From: Lycorma delicatula
Taxonomy: Eukaryota > Arthropoda > Insecta > Hemiptera > Fulgoridae
Length of the DNA: 64,000 bases
Assembly (NCBI RefSeq): GCF_047948215.1
Contig: NC_134457.1
Coordinates: 88,794,898 to 88,858,897 of the forward strand
Direction: 5' to 3'
Shown here: positions 22,530-35,009 of the stretch, one piece after another
Layout: every line of letters starts with the position of its first letter
Position numbering within the stretch: position 1 is the first letter of the stretch
Notes under the pieces: generated by a model
Told to the model about the DNA's origin: nothing
The model's input: only the letters and a program-made list of their open reading frames with translations
Database searches by the model: none
Program-made: the position numbers and the translations under genes

Positions 22530-23740
22530 GGCATTGTACTTACATAATTATATATTATTTATGGAGAGGAAAAAAAAATTTATCCCTTGGTCAAGGGATG
22601 TACATATATATATACGTATTACGTAGGACGTATTAATAAGTTGCAGCGTACTAATTTAGTCGTATTACTGCAATGTTAGTAAACTATTATAACTACATTA
22701 TTATATATTAATTATATGAGACCTGTTACTAGCGAAAATGGTACAGCCGTGTTCAAAATCAACAATTATTTCACGTCAAGTTTTCAATTAAGTTCTTCAA
22801 TGAATGAAATTTGTTAATATGTTTTGTTGTGGATGACCCAACTTTAAAAGTAACTCTTAAATCATGTTAAATTCAATGAATGGAAGTTTAGTGAAAATAA
22901 TTTTTTTTAGAGAAAGCAAATTTGATTGGTACTTTTTTTACTTCAGGTTTTTGTACTTATCATGTTTCACCTACATAAAAAAACTAAAAAAACGGTTAAT
23001 GTACTGACTGCAACAAGTTAATTACTTTTTATTTTTATAAATTAAAAACTTGTAAAACGAGAAAATGTTAATTTAAAAGAAGAAGAAATATTGGCTGTTA
23101 AATATAAATTAATATGGTAACAGGTTATTTTACGTATTCTAGTTGCATTTTAATTAAAATTAAATTAAAAAAAAAAAAATACTAAAAAAACTTAATAAAA
23201 TTTCATACTTCTAGTTTAAGTAATGTAACGTTAAAAAAAGAATAGTTGAAATCAAGCATTTAATGTTCTACCTAGATCAAGTTATGCGGTGAATTGAATC
23301 AGATGAAAACAGGTTTATTATTATTATTATTATTATTATTTCCTTCACGAAATAAAAATTATTACTGTTCATGATCTCATATTACCAGTCCTTTACTAAC
23401 ACTCATGCAGATATTAAATAGAGAAAGAGAGAAAAAGAACATTTGCAGTATGTGCTATATGCAGGTGTAGCTCACTTTCAAAATACGGGGCTATATGTTA
23501 AAAGGCCTTTCTTTACTACCGTGACCTACCTCTCAGCTTTGTATTCGTGTAAATTGTTAATTTAAAATGTTAATAAAAATTGTTTACAGTTTAGTAATCA
23601 CGAAATAAAAATACCATACCCTACTTTTTAACATATTTCAAAAACTGAAATCTTTTTCGATCTACCAGTATTTTTTTTATTTTTTTTTTTTTTTAATGTA
23701 TGCCCAGTACGATCAATTTAATTATAATTTCAAGTATAGA
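22530..23740. other. AT-rich stretch without recognised genes
   Basis: Holds an (ATT)n run at 23319-23342 and the short palindrome ATCCCTTGGTCAAGGGAT near 22583-22600. Nothing else supported. Confidence 0.5.
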
Positions 23741-23746
23741 TTTTAC

Positions 23747-24115
23747 TTTCCCGACGAATAAAACTAAAGTAGTCATTTTTTTTAAAGGAGAAAGTATGAT
23801 GATGATCGTGGCAAAATTTAGAAATAGATTTTTTTTTTTGCAAATATTTACGTTTTAGGGTCCAACTTGTTTATCTAGACAAAAAACATATGTATGTATA
23901 TAATTATGTATGTGTGACGCACTGATTTTGGTCTCGATCAGGATTGACCGAATTGATTTTCTTCAAATTTGACTTTAATATTTCTGTATGTGCGGGATCG
24001 ATCATAATTTTTTTTTCAAGATTCATTTAGGAGGTAGGATATCGCGGAAAACCAATTTCGATTTTCTTTACAGGTACTCTACAAAAAACTTTGGCAAATT
24101 TGTTACCACATTTCA
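23747..24115 (+). repeat. Probable dispersed repeat, F2-related head
   Basis: Begins TTTACTTTCCCGACGAATAA like the F2 head, then a distinct body with GATTTTGGTCTCGATCAGG and GTGCGGGATCGATCATAATT. No second copy of the body was found in the window, so the family call is tentative. Confidence 0.35.
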
Positions 24116-24228
24116 TACATAAATCCAAAAATCCTCTTTTCAAGAAATCAATTCCCAACTCTTAGAACTTAAATGTATGTTTTTTTTCTTTTATTTATTG
24201 CCCTTTCGATTTTAATAATTAAAAAAAT

Positions 24229-24872
24229 CTGATGTGGACACCAGAGACATACATTTCTTGTACGCCTGTAAATTACTTTTTTCTTTTGTTATTATTGAAT
24301 TATTATTTATTGTAATTTGTTTTTACAATCAGAGGTTAATAATTATATAAATAGATTAAAATAATAATAATTATAAAAATAGATTAATTAATAGATAAAT
24401 ATATTTAAATTTAGAAAAGTTAAAAAAAATTAGATGAAATCGGATTCCAACCGATGTCCCTTCCCGTTGTAAGACTCAAATATTTCATTAATTAAAATTT
24501 CATTTCCCTATAACTCTGGAACCAATGAATATAAGTACCACTTATATCTTTGAAAAACTCTCAATGAGGACTTATTACTGCAGTTAAGAAATGCCCAAAA
24601 TCCAAAAGAATTTTGATTTTGGACTTTTTTTGAAACTTTTGGTCTTGTCGATTGCAATTAAAAGGGAAGATGTACAACTAGACGTTAAAAATCCTAAATC
24701 CAAAATTTCAACATTCTACGCCTAATCGTTTTTGAGTTATGCGAGATACATACGTATCTGTACGTACGTACAGACGTCACGCCGAAACTAGTCAAAATGG
24801 ATATTTCCGTTGAAATCTGAAAACCGAATTTTTCTCGATTACAATACTTCCTTTACTTCGTATAAGGAAGTA
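24229..24872 (-). repeat. F1 dispersed repeat, copy 5, near full length
   Basis: Minus orientation. It runs from the 3' hairpin (CTGATGTGGACACCAGAGAC) through ATGAAATCGGATTCCAACCG, the complement of the T-arm-like core, to the 5' end motif CTTCCTTTACTTCGTATAAGG. Read on its own strand the terminal hairpin is followed by seven T. It has no coding. Confidence 0.8.
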
Positions 24873-24994
24873 GAAAGGAAAAAAAATAGGTTTATTATTC
24901 TCTATCCTTCAATGAAATTACCCAAAAAAAACAACTAAAGGGATTTACTAATGCAATGGAATGATCTAATTAGTAGCAGAATGTAATTTTCAGT

Positions 24995-25345
24995 CAAGAA
25001 AAGTTAAAAAAGTTTTTCCTCCCACCCCATTAATGGAGTTTGAATAAGATCCAAACACCATCGGAAACTATCTTGGCTACCGAAAAGGTATTAAATTATA
25101 TGGAAAAATTTACCTACTCTTTTAATATAATTTTGAGATACGGAACCCATAAGGTCTGTATCTCTCCGCACATGGACCGATTATGATCAAAATTAAGTGG
25201 CATTTAATTTCAATTTATATGGGGTATATCAGTATATGTTGCTTTATGTAGAAATAATTGCAGTACGAACAGAAATCATATACGTACATACATGAGTACA
25301 TCAGTAAATATTCCGACATGTAAAATTTTACCCGATTATAGCCGG
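24995..25345 (-). repeat. F2 dispersed repeat, copy 2
   Basis: On the minus strand it has CTTTTCCCGGCTATAATCGG, TTTTGATCATAATCGGTCC, TTCCGTATCTCAAAATTATA and AGAGTAGGTAAATTTTTCCA, in the same order as the other F2 copies. It sits next to F1 copy 5, also minus. Confidence 0.55.
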
Positions 25346-25617
25346 GAAAAGAAAAATAAACTTAGAAAAAAGTATCATTTTACTTTCTTTACGAAAGGAT
25401 TTAATTCATTAATTAATAGGTAATTTTTCAATATGTAATTAATTTTATAGCTTTGTTAATTTCACATCTATTGAAGTTATATTATACAGTATATCTATAT
25501 AGCATTGAAAGTTGCAGTAACACTACTAATTCTTATTGAATTTTTTTTTTTAATTTGGCCTGAAATTAAGAGTTAATAGGTATTTGTTTTTAATATCAAA
25601 ACAAAAAGTAAAAATTT

Positions 25618-26075
25618 GAAGAAAATCGACGTCAACTCCCAGTAGTCATGTACGGCGTTGACATCTGGACCATCAAGGTGGAAAACCGGAGGAGAATTGA
25701 TGCATTCAAAATACGGGCCTAGAGAAGAATGCTCCTAAAGAAGAATGAATAGAAAAGAGGACAAACAATTCGATTATAAACGAGCAGGGTATTCAGAGTA
25801 GGTAGTCCGTAATACGCTTCCAGCGCATCCTCCACTTTTTTTGCCGTACAGTTTGTAGGCCCGGTGAAAATCTTGAGAAGAGTCACAAAGGAAAAATATT
25901 GAGGGAAGAGATCACATGGAAGACTGCCGAAAATATGGCTGGACCAAATTGAAAAGGCGAGTGGAGAAACGCTAGGCTCGTTGATTCGAATGGCAGAGGA
26001 TCGTGAGCTATGGCGAAAAATTATCAGTGAGATATGAATCGGGTCGTTAGCTCTCAGACATGAGAGGAAGGATCA
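25618..26075 (+). pseudogene. LINE reverse transcriptase, C-terminal remnant
   Basis: LPVVMYGVDIWTIKVENRRR followed by IDAFKIRA, a stop and RRMLLKK; then GRLPKIWLDQIEKASGETLG and SLIRMAEDRELWRKII. This is the usual end of insect non-LTR ORF2 proteins (LP.V.YG.E.W....., RRML, GRPP.RW.DQI....G..L....R.AEDRE.WR..). Several stops interrupt it. The element ends near GATGATGATTATATAC, a simple tail. It belongs to a different lineage from the R1-like LINE at 38 kb. Confidence 0.75.
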
Positions 26076-26079
26076 CTGA

Positions 26080-26860
26080 TGATGATTATATACATTATTT
26101 TTTAGTATTCTTTTATTCATTTTTGAAGTTGATGTTATTTATTTAAATATATATTTATGTATTTATATTAACTTGATTTACTGTACTTTAGTTAATATTT
26201 TATTATAACTTGTGTAGTCTTTGTTTTTTTTTTATTTATCTTTCTTGCTGATGTCATCAGCAAAAAAAATGTTAACACCACACGTAAGACGGAATGGATA
26301 TTACAACTAGGGTTATATCTAATAAATTCATTGCTCTTTGGATAATTAAAAACGACTTTAGCGGTGATATTTAACAACTGCTTCACTTTTTTCACTTTCT
26401 AGATCTCTCTCTATCTCGCTCTGATATGCTTCATTTTTTGTGGTCCCTGCTTGTACAACAAAATACTTTTGCCTGTGACAAAAAAAACTATTTTTAATTT
26501 TTTTCTCTTTTATCATTATAATTTATATATATATTTATGAAAACTGTAATTATATTAGTATAATGTTGACAAAAAAATTGTATTATTGTGATTTTACATT
26601 GAACCTTACCAGTATTCTTAGTCATTTTACTAGTTCCCATACAAACACGGAAGTTAAATTAACATCCGTCGCAATAAGGAAACAGATGTGAAAGTTCATA
26701 TGTATCTTGTCGTTTGTTAGTACCTGGAAGGGTATTCATTTGTAAAAAAAAACCATTACATTAAACAGATGATAGAGATTAAAAAACAATGAAGAAAGGG
26801 CATAATAAACAAAAAAAATTGTATTGAAATATAAATTCCCGTTGATTTTTTTTTTTTAGC
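26080..26860. other. AT-rich stretch without recognised features
   Basis: Nothing supported. The minus-strand frame at 26192-26395 has no family likeness. Confidence 0.5.
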
Positions 26861-26867
26861 ACAACGC

Positions 26868-27180
26868 GCTGGTCTAGTGTTTAACTCATCATCGCAAATT
26901 ACTTGTTTAAAAGTTGATTTTCAAACTGGAAAGTTCTGAAGTTCAAATTGCAGTAAATATTGATTACTTTTATACGAACTTGAATACTTGACAGTGGATC
27001 CCGGTTTACAGTGGTGGTTGGGGTTTAATCAATCACACATCTCAAGAATGGGGGATCAGGGTCTGCACAAGACTACATCTCATTTACATCACATTCATCC
27101 TCATCTCATTAGTCCGGAAGGGGTTGTTGCTTATTGTTCACTAATTGAACAGATTGCAACGTACACTTTGGAATAATAAA
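26868..27180 (+). mobile_element. SINE-B, variant tail
   Basis: ACGCGCTGGTCTAGTGTTTA (A-box-like GGTCTAGTG), CTGAAGTTCAAATTGCAGTA (degenerate B box), GGTGGTTGGGGTTTAATCAA, CACACATCTCAAGAATGGG, CTGCACAAGACTACATCTCA. After CATTCATCC it diverges from the other SINE-B copies into CTCATTAGTCCGGAAGGGG and a long 3' part ending ACACTTTGGAATAATAAA. This looks like a second subfamily. Confidence 0.7.
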
Positions 27181-27184
27181 TTTT

Positions 27185-28355
27185 TTTTCAACAGGGAATT
27201 TTTTTATCGGTCTGTGAGATTAAACCCAGACCAATTGGTTTAAAATAACCGCTTTGCTCTAACTTCCATGACATTTTTTTATAGTTTTCTTATGTTAAAT
27301 GAAGTAATACTTGCTATCTTAGTATTTTTCGTTAGTGAATAGTCCACAGATTAATTAATTCGCATGCAGTTATTCTAAAACGTTAAACCGTTTATATATA
27401 TATATAAGCAAGAAAAAAATCGTCAACGATTATAGTATTTTATCATTGGTTACGCGAATGTGAGAAAATAATGTTCAGTACTGCATTTTTTAGTTCGTAT
27501 CACTAACATTCTTACGTTCATGACATTCACTTATTTGTCATTGACATTTCGTAAATTTGTCATGCACAGCAGCAGTTTTTCAGTTTTACTTTCGCGGCAG
27601 TTATATTATAGCCTATATATAAAAAGGGAAAGTTCAAGACCATTTGGCAAAAAATTCATCCGTTCTCCTCCTGCCCAACCAGATTTTTTTTTTGTTTGTA
27701 GATTTTTTGAGGTCTTCCAAAAAAAATATTTTTCTAAATATCACACAGAATTCTTTAGATGTAGATATGTGATGTTTGGTTACTGGCATCTACTTTTCTG
27801 AATACTTGGAGTTTTACGTAAAATTATGAAATTGTTGTTTTTCGGTAGAATTAAGCTTGACTAAATTCTTGGGACCCAAATTAGGGGTAAATTAAGTAGT
27901 TTTATATGAAATTTGACCTAAAAAATTGAAAAAAATAAGTCCCAAAACTGTATTTTTAGCAGACTTCAAGAAATCTGAAATAATACTAATTAAAAAAAAA
28001 ATACTAAATATTAAATATTACTAAATACTAAATATTAAAAAATACTAAATTTTGATTGTTTCATTCTTCATGAATCACTCAGTATATTTAGATAATTAAA
28101 TATTGATATTTGTAAAATTCATTCATTTGCCGGTAACACTGTTAAATTTTTTAAACATAACCACTGTAAACACAGTAGTTTTGTTTACAAAAATTATCAT
28201 TAATAAACATTAATGATAATGTTTCATAGTAATTGACACCGGTTGCCGAAAATCACTTGACGTGTAAATAAAATTTCAATTACTATATCCTCTAAAGTAG
28301 AATTTTTACTCCTTGGACAGGGTATAAAGGCGAAGTTAACTTCTCTCAGTAAAAG
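27185..28355. other. AT-rich stretch without recognised genes
   Basis: It holds a weak repeat likeness to 10.9 kb (27830-27980), short tandem ATACTAAAT units at 27990-28055, and a 12-bp-arm hairpin ATTATCATTAAT/ATTAATGATAAT at 28193-28220. Confidence 0.4.
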
Positions 28356-28361
28356 AGTTAT

Positions 28362-28660
28362 GACCCACCGGGTTGGTCTAGTGGTGAACGCGTCATCCCA
28401 AATCAGCTGATTTGGAAGTCGAGAGTTCCAGCGTTCAAGTCCTAGTAAAGTCAGTTATTTTTACACGGATTTGAATACTAGATCGCGGATACAGGTGTTC
28501 TTTGGTGGTTGGTTTTCAATTAACCACGCATCTCAGAAATGGTCGAACTGTATAAGATTACACTTCATTTACACTCATACATATCATCATCATTCATCCT
28601 CTGAATTAATATCTGAACGGTAATTATCGAAGGCTAAACAGGAAAAAGTAAAAAAAAAGT
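28362..28660 (+). mobile_element. SINE-B, full-length copy
   Basis: GACCCACCGGGTTGGTCTAG, GTGGTGAACGCGTCATCCC, AAATCAGCTGATTTGGAAGT, GCGTTCAAGTCCTAGTAAAG (B-box-like GTTCAAGTCC), TTTGGTGGTTGGTTTTCAAT, CACGCATCTCAGAAATGGTC, then CATCATTCATCCTCTGAAT, ATCTGAACGGTAATTATCG and GGCTAAACAGGAAAAAG. It is the best preserved of five SINE-B copies and defines the family. Confidence 0.8.
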
Positions 28661-28721
28661 AAAAGAATTATGAAAATAAAATACTCATTATAGTCAGAAG
28701 ATTAAAACTATTAACTTGTAT

Positions 28722-28792
28722 TAGCCGGTTTTGAACCGGGCTACCTTTGTATTAGTATACTCTAAAACTACTGAGCCATTATCATTTTCTAT
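28722..28792 (-). mobile_element. tRNA-like fragment (SINE head or tRNA pseudogene)
   Basis: On the minus strand it has AATGGCTCAGTAGTTTTAG (close to the A box TGGCNNAGTGG) and, about 30 bases on, CCCGGTTCAAAACCGG (B-box-like with a GC T-stem). No proper anticodon arm or acceptor stem can be drawn, so it is not a working tRNA gene. Confidence 0.5.
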
Positions 28793-28799
28793 TTATCGT

Positions 28800-31250
28800 T
28801 TCTTTCTTTAAAGGACACCTTTTATTTAAATCAATCAAACAGTAATAAATCGGCTACTCCATTTGTACCTGAACATAATAATAATATCAGTAACAGAATA
28901 TAAAATTAAGGTCACAGATGTGGAAGGAACATTATGATTAATTACGTATATCAGTCTGCCTAGAGCCAGCGCTATTTTGTATTTGTATTTAACTTCTGAT
29001 GTTGGTGTTAAAATAAACAGGTTAAATTTAATAGCACGTTTCACTTGTTTACGCCCTTTTATTTATTTATTTCTATTAAGTAGAAGGAAAGTAACTTCAG
29101 GTACTATTGTGTACTATTTGTTACAACCACAATTTATGTTTCACAGTGTACTTATTTTACCGCTGAATTATTTGGATTCGGAAATGCTCTGAGAGTTCTT
29201 TATTACATAGTATTCTTTTTTTTATTGTTCCCTGTCATTACGTTTTATAAATATTATTATTATTATGTTATTACTGTACTCTTATTATTATTTTGCGTTG
29301 ATTTCATTGTAAATAGTAATTTGCTAGTAATTGCATTGATGGCTGTAAAAAATACTTATATTTCTTTACTATCTCATGTAACCGTTCTTCGTACGGGCAA
29401 ATGTTTAACTTATAATCTTAGGAATTCACTTTTTAACATATTACAGATTTATAAAGTAATTAATTTTAATTATTTTTTCTAAAGGTCCCATTAGAAATAT
29501 TTACTTTTTATCTATTCCACAAATGGAACAATTAACCATTAACATATCAGTGAGGTTTTTCCTACTTATCCAATAATTCAGTAGTATCTCAATGTTTTAA
29601 AAATTTCTAATTATAAACTAGAAATATGAAACTTCCTTATGTATTTTCACCCTCTTGATTGTTTGAATTAAATTCCCCAAACACGGTATTAAAGAATTTC
29701 GTTAATATTATTATTATCTTTGTTGATTCTTTCTTCTTTTATAGTGCAACAGGTTGTATCTTGTTTCACCCTTTTAAAGTATTTTAAAAAGAAGGCCGAT
29801 TTTTTCTCTTTTCTTATATTAGAGTAATTTTCAAAATAGAATTCTAGCTTTCATCGTAATTATATCCCCAAATAAACGTCGGCAACTATGAAATACCGTT
29901 TTATCGAACTTTACTCGTTTAGGTTTAGTAATAAGATTTGTTTTAATAAATTTTTAGAAATATTATTTGTGATTAGTTTTATGTTTCTATTGCAACAGGT
30001 TCCAAAGGTGTACAGATATTAAGAAACTCCGATTATCACTGTTAGGGATGATTTTAAAGGAAATACAGAATGATGTTAAAGTATGAAAACGGCTTCATAT
30101 TTCAAAACTGATGGATAATGGGATAATGATACAAGTTCGGATTTACACAGTTACATAGATACTACTTTTTATGATGTGTATGAATTTTTACTCCGCCATA
30201 TTCAATCAATTTTTTTTTTAAATTAGAAGGTGGACAAATCATACATAATTTTAATGTAAAGCATTTTACGAGAAAATCAATGGCAAAATCGTTTCTTGAT
30301 AAATGCTTTATTTTTAGAATAATAAGCAAAGTTGAAAAAACTGAAAAATTGCAATAGTAATAAAACGATGTAAAACGCCCCGTAGTAACTTTTTGTTTCG
30401 TATTACATTTAGAATTGCATCCAGTAACGCACTTTAATCAATTAATGATGGATTAATGGCCAAAACACTAATAATATCAACCTTCACAATACAACTACAC
30501 TACTACAAATTAAATATTATTTACTATATTGTTGCAATATTTAATTAAAAATTTAGTTAAATGTTTTCGGTCCAAAATTACTTAATACAGTAATTTCTTT
30601 GTTTTAATTTAAACAATTTCAGAAATATATATTATAAATTTAGAATAGAAAATCAGCTGTTACTTTACAACAATTCAATTTGTATTACATTACACATTGC
30701 AAGTTATTAACATTTAATTTTGGCTTCTTACTTCAACATACATGTACACCCAAGTTTGATTTACTCTAAATTAATTACATGTTGGAAATGAATTTAGTAG
30801 TTCAAATCGTTGTTCTCTAGTGCAAATTTTATTAATATCGTTTATTCATTTAGTTTTATCAAATAATAATGCGTCTTCTAACTGAAACCGAAAGATTAAT
30901 TCTATTTGATGTACGGGAAATTTGTGTTCGTCGTAAAAACCTACTCCAGACGGATCGGTACGGGCGGTTCAAGAAAATTTTGTTTGGCGCTCTCGAGACC
31001 ATCCTAATTACAGGATTTTGATTCACAAACGGTTCATTACACTTTCGGCTGGCAAGTCTATATGAACCTTCAAGAAAGAAATGTGAAGGTTAAAGAATAG
31101 TCCCAATTTTAGCAAAAAAATGTTTATCTAAACAATTATTAATATTTATTGACTGGTATATGAACCGGTTCTTTAATATCTTTTATAAATTTAAACTTTA
31201 TTCACAGCTGGAGGGATTATTCAGTTTAAAGTATATACTGTGATAACGTA
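28800..31250. other. AT-rich stretch, possible transposase head at 30.87 kb
   Basis: Mostly featureless. At 30868-31040 the plus strand reads LLTETERLILFDVREI and, in another frame, AVQENFVWRSRDHPNY. This vaguely recalls a transposon helix-turn-helix, too weakly to call. Confidence 0.35.
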
Positions 31251-31253
31251 ACT

Positions 31254-31255
<2 letters not shown>

Positions 31256-31311
<56 letters not shown>
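31256..31311. repeat. (GT)n microsatellite
   Basis: About 28 uninterrupted GT units. A second, shorter GT then GC run lies at 31645-31669. Confidence 0.95.
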
Positions 31312-31312
<1 letters not shown>

Positions 31313-31956
31313 AAGATTTATGTAGTAAAAGTGTTAGTTTTGCGTTAGCATCCTGAGATTATCAGTTACTTATCAACTTTTCTTTGTCGGTGGTTTCAGA
31401 TAATTATCTCATGAATGTCCATGTTCATCAAACGACTTTATCACGATTTGGAAAGCAGTCTTTTTATAAACTAAATATAGTTATGTGCTTATCTTAAATA
31501 CTTTATATGTATGTAGTTAGTGCCAATTACATTGCAGAGGTCGCCGTAATCAGTGAAAGAGGTCATAATAGTCAAACGTATGAGGGTGAAATTAAATTTT
31601 AGGTATAATTATGGTGAAATTTTAACAAGAATTCAAAATAATTTGTGTGTGTGTGTGTGTGCGCGCGCGAGTACGCGTTTGTGTGTTATGTTAATTTATA
31701 TTTAGAGAAAAGAGTTACTTGCAAGTATATTGTTCTTTATATTTGATCAAAAATAAACTGGTTGATCCTATTATTTTTTATTTAGTTTTATTAGTAACTT
31801 CTCCCAAATAATAGCTTTACAATTTTAACCGTTCTTTTTTTCTTCTAGTTAAACTACAATTTAAAAAAAATATATAACCTATATCAATATTGGGTTTTTC
31901 AAAGTGCTTTAAAGACAAATATTAGAAATATGAATGTTTTCCGTACTTTACGGACA

Positions 31957-31958
<2 letters not shown>

Positions 31959-32010
<52 letters not shown>
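31959..32010. repeat. (TA)n microsatellite
   Basis: About 26 uninterrupted TA units directly 5' of SINE-A copy 4, perhaps its AT-rich target. Confidence 0.95.
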
Positions 32011-32014
<4 letters not shown>

Positions 32015-32026
32015 ATATATAAAATA

Positions 32027-32190
32027 TAGCCAGCCTCCGTGGCGCGAGTAGTAGCGTCTCGACCTTTCTTCCGGAGGTCCCGAGTTCGAATCCTGGTCAG
32101 GCATGACATTTTTCATACGCTTCAAAATTCCATTTTGCACGCAGAAGCTTCAAACTTATTTGACGATATCATCAGCCAAAAAAAAAATTC
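32027..32190 (+). mobile_element. SINE-A, copy 4, best preserved head
   Basis: TAGCCAGCCTCCGTGGCGCG and GAGTAGTAGCGTCTCGACCT, GGAGGTCCCGAGTTCGAATC (Pol III B box GTTCGAATC), CTGGTCAGGCATGACATTTT, ending AGCCAAAAAAAAA. The short open frames on both strands here are shadows. Confidence 0.8.
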
Positions 32191-32194
32191 GGGA

Positions 32195-33200
32195 GAAAAT
32201 CAGCATAAATTAAATTATATATATATATAAAATACATGATGTATAAAAAAAAGTAGAACCTATAAGATTTATTTTTTAACGCTCCTCGATGCAGCATTTC
32301 TTATAGCCGTAACGTATCTAAAGAATATGAGCTACAAATATCATACGTTCGAGTTGCTGTTTCTGATAGTAATGGTGCTTATTATATAGACTGTCCCTTT
32401 GGTAAAAAGAATGAATTTATGTCACTTGTAGGGCTCAAGTATCACCCGTATTTTAGTGGGTTTACCACGCTAATATATACCATATTATATTTTTAATAAA
32501 GATCACTTTGCTCCTTAATTTTCACAGCAAGCCTAATGTAGAACCTTATTACTCTGGCAAACGACTATATCATTTTCGTAAGTAATTAGTGTCACACTAC
32601 TGGTTGCCTATAGCCATTTATGGGATCTAAAATATCTCAATAAATTTTTATATGCTTTTAAAGTTGTTAAGTCCTTTTTGAATCGCCCGGTATTTACATA
32701 TATATAGTGTATAACAAATGAAGTGTAACTGGATTTTCATATTCGGATTCTCTGTATAAAATGAACAAAAAATGTTTACAAAAAAATTTTGATTTACCCA
32801 ATCGTTTTCCTTCTGTTTCCCATTTGTGACTTTTAAAGGCAAAATTATGATGTATGGTGCATATTTTTGTGTTAACTTTCTTTGATAAATAAAAAATGAC
32901 GGTATAAACTCGTTCACTAATTTCATAATGCTTGCTACGTCATTTTTGAATCTTCCCTGTAATCGTTAGTTTTATTAGCTAAAATGATAAGCCATTCTTT
33001 TTTAAACAAAATGATACCTATTTTTTTTTTCTTTTTTAATGAGTCGACAAACAAAATTATTTTATTGCAGTAAAATTATTATTTATTTCCAGCTGAATTT
33101 CATCTCCATCAGTATTAAATTAATAATTAATCTGCATAAGCTTGAATTTTTTTCGAGAAGTAAAATACCGGTAAAGAAGTAAAGAAAATACTCGGCAGAT
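32195..33200. other. AT-rich stretch without recognised features
   Basis: Nothing supported. The minus frame at 32648-32926 (92 codons) resembles no family I know. Confidence 0.45.
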
Positions 33201-33224
33201 TTCCCACTTCTGATTATTATTATT

Positions 33225-33455
33225 ATTATTATTAGTTTCTAAACAAGAAGAAGTGGGTTTCTGAAAAGAAATTTATGCTATATGATGATGTTATTGCCGG
33301 AACATTTGGTTTTTAAAGATTTGGATAATCATATTATAAGTGTGGGATCCGTATTGGACTTGAATGACCGTGTGTTGACTTGAATGGAGATTATGTTTAG
33401 AAGTAAAAGTGATTTTTTCCCAAAGAAAATTATGTCTTCATTATTTTTACACGGA
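33225..33455 (+). pseudogene. Mariner transposase, C-terminal remnant 1
   Basis: FG.SYYKCGIRIGLE, a stop, then PCVDLNGDYV (about 33320-33390) follows the conserved mariner ending YY..GI..L..RW.KCVDLNGDYV. The 3' flank TTTTTTCCCAAAGAAAATTA is shared with the copy at 36.24 kb, so the two come from the same family. Confidence 0.6.
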
Positions 33456-34699
33456 ATTATCAAAAACATTTTTCGTAATTTTAATAGTGTTATTTTATTA
33501 TTTGGTATCTTATTTTATGTAAGTTCCAACCGAGGGTAATTATTGTTAAATGTATGTATTGATACCACCGATTGGTCGTGAAACGACAAAAAAAAAAAAT
33601 GAAAAAGAGTCTATCAACTTGTGTATTTTACGCGAAAGTTTCTTTTTTTCTATCTGTTACATATTTAAATGTTAATTGCCGGAAGAATATTAATCGAAAA
33701 AGTCTGAAATATTTTCGAATGTGCTCTTTTGATTGAATTTTGAAATTAAAAATAAATTATCTCAGTTCATATTGGTCCGTAACTGTTTAGTCCTTAATAG
33801 TAAATAATCCTTAAATAGTTTCAACTGTTAATCCTTAAATAATTTTTTTTATAAATCAAGTCTTAAAAACAAATTAGCTTTTTCTCTGACCATTAGTGAG
33901 CGTGGGTTTCACAATTTTTTCACCGGTTGCCACTTTGTCCTTAAGTTCGTCCATGCTTATTATGCGTTATACTTAATAAGTAAAAATAACACACCTTATC
34001 AGTTATTTGCGAATTTATAAAAAAATTCAAGTACAAGGATAACGATTTATTTATTTATAAGACGGTTTTATCATAAAAAATATAAAATTTTGTGAAACAA
34101 AACGACAATATGGTTTTCATTTTTTTTATGACATAAACTTACCACGTCTACATCACCGTTCATTATTACGATAAGTTTTCTAACTTATTTCGACAATTTT
34201 TACTCGATTATTTTTGTACAAGCACGAATTTGTGGCCATCTAGGAGATCTGGACACATTCTGCTAGAACGCAACAAAGAACATTAACACGCTGCCGCACT
34301 GAATCTCTCCAAACGTCTAAGCAAGTGCAGCATTATGTAAAATGGAAGATCAATTATATACTGTAGTGAGCATCATTTTTCATACTGATACATCTTTTGA
34401 GAAACGACATTTCACAAGCATGGTAAAACAAATAAGAGATGGTCCGTATAAACGATGAAAAAGTTACATTACAATATGAAAACTGACCAAGAAATGCAAA
34501 AGATGCTTATCTCTTTATACAGAAAGAGGATTAAAACCTGAAAGTAACTGTAATTAACAAAAAAGTAATATCTATCTTTTTCCGATTAATAACGAAACAA
34601 ATTCATGGATATCAAAATAATATGAAATCAGTTATTTTACTTCATTACTTCATTCCTCAAATTATTGAAATTCATACTAAGTTATAAATACTGTTGAAA

Positions 34700-35005
34700 A
34701 ACAAGCTCTGATATCACTCCTCAAAAAAATTTCCAATGTTAAAAAAAGAGAGCGCCAGACTTAGTATATTTCACGAAATTGCACTGCGACAAAAACTAAT
34801 ATCATCGCTGTACGCCAGTAATTTACTCCGAACCAGAATGTCTCATTAAACGTTTAGGACTGATATATTTAATATTGAACTACGAGTGACAGATTACGTT
34901 GGTGTAAGACAACCTGAAAAGTGTTATTGCGGTGCTCTTGTACTCGAAACATCTGCCTTTGAAAAATGTCAACGATGTATAAAGAATTCCCTTTCAGTAT
35001 TATAA
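34700..35005 (+). pseudogene. Probable LINE C-terminal zinc-finger-like remnant, copy 1
   Basis: The plus strand has an open stretch at about 34848-35006 reading TFRTDIFNIELRVTDYVGVR and QPEKCYCGALVLETSAFEKC. CxCGA.V......C after a TFR...LR block recalls the cysteine motif near the end of some insect non-LTR ORF2 proteins. That is an inference from spacing only. An inverted, more decayed copy lies at 35.93-36.18 kb. Confidence 0.4.
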
Positions 35006-35009
35006 GTTA

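Noticed and set aside
28722..28792. A working tRNA gene
   Set aside because: A-box-like and B-box-like motifs are present, but no cloverleaf with anticodon and acceptor stems can be drawn.
30868..31040. Transposase helix-turn-helix head
   Set aside because: Likeness is limited to a few residues in two frames; too weak to list as a gene remnant.
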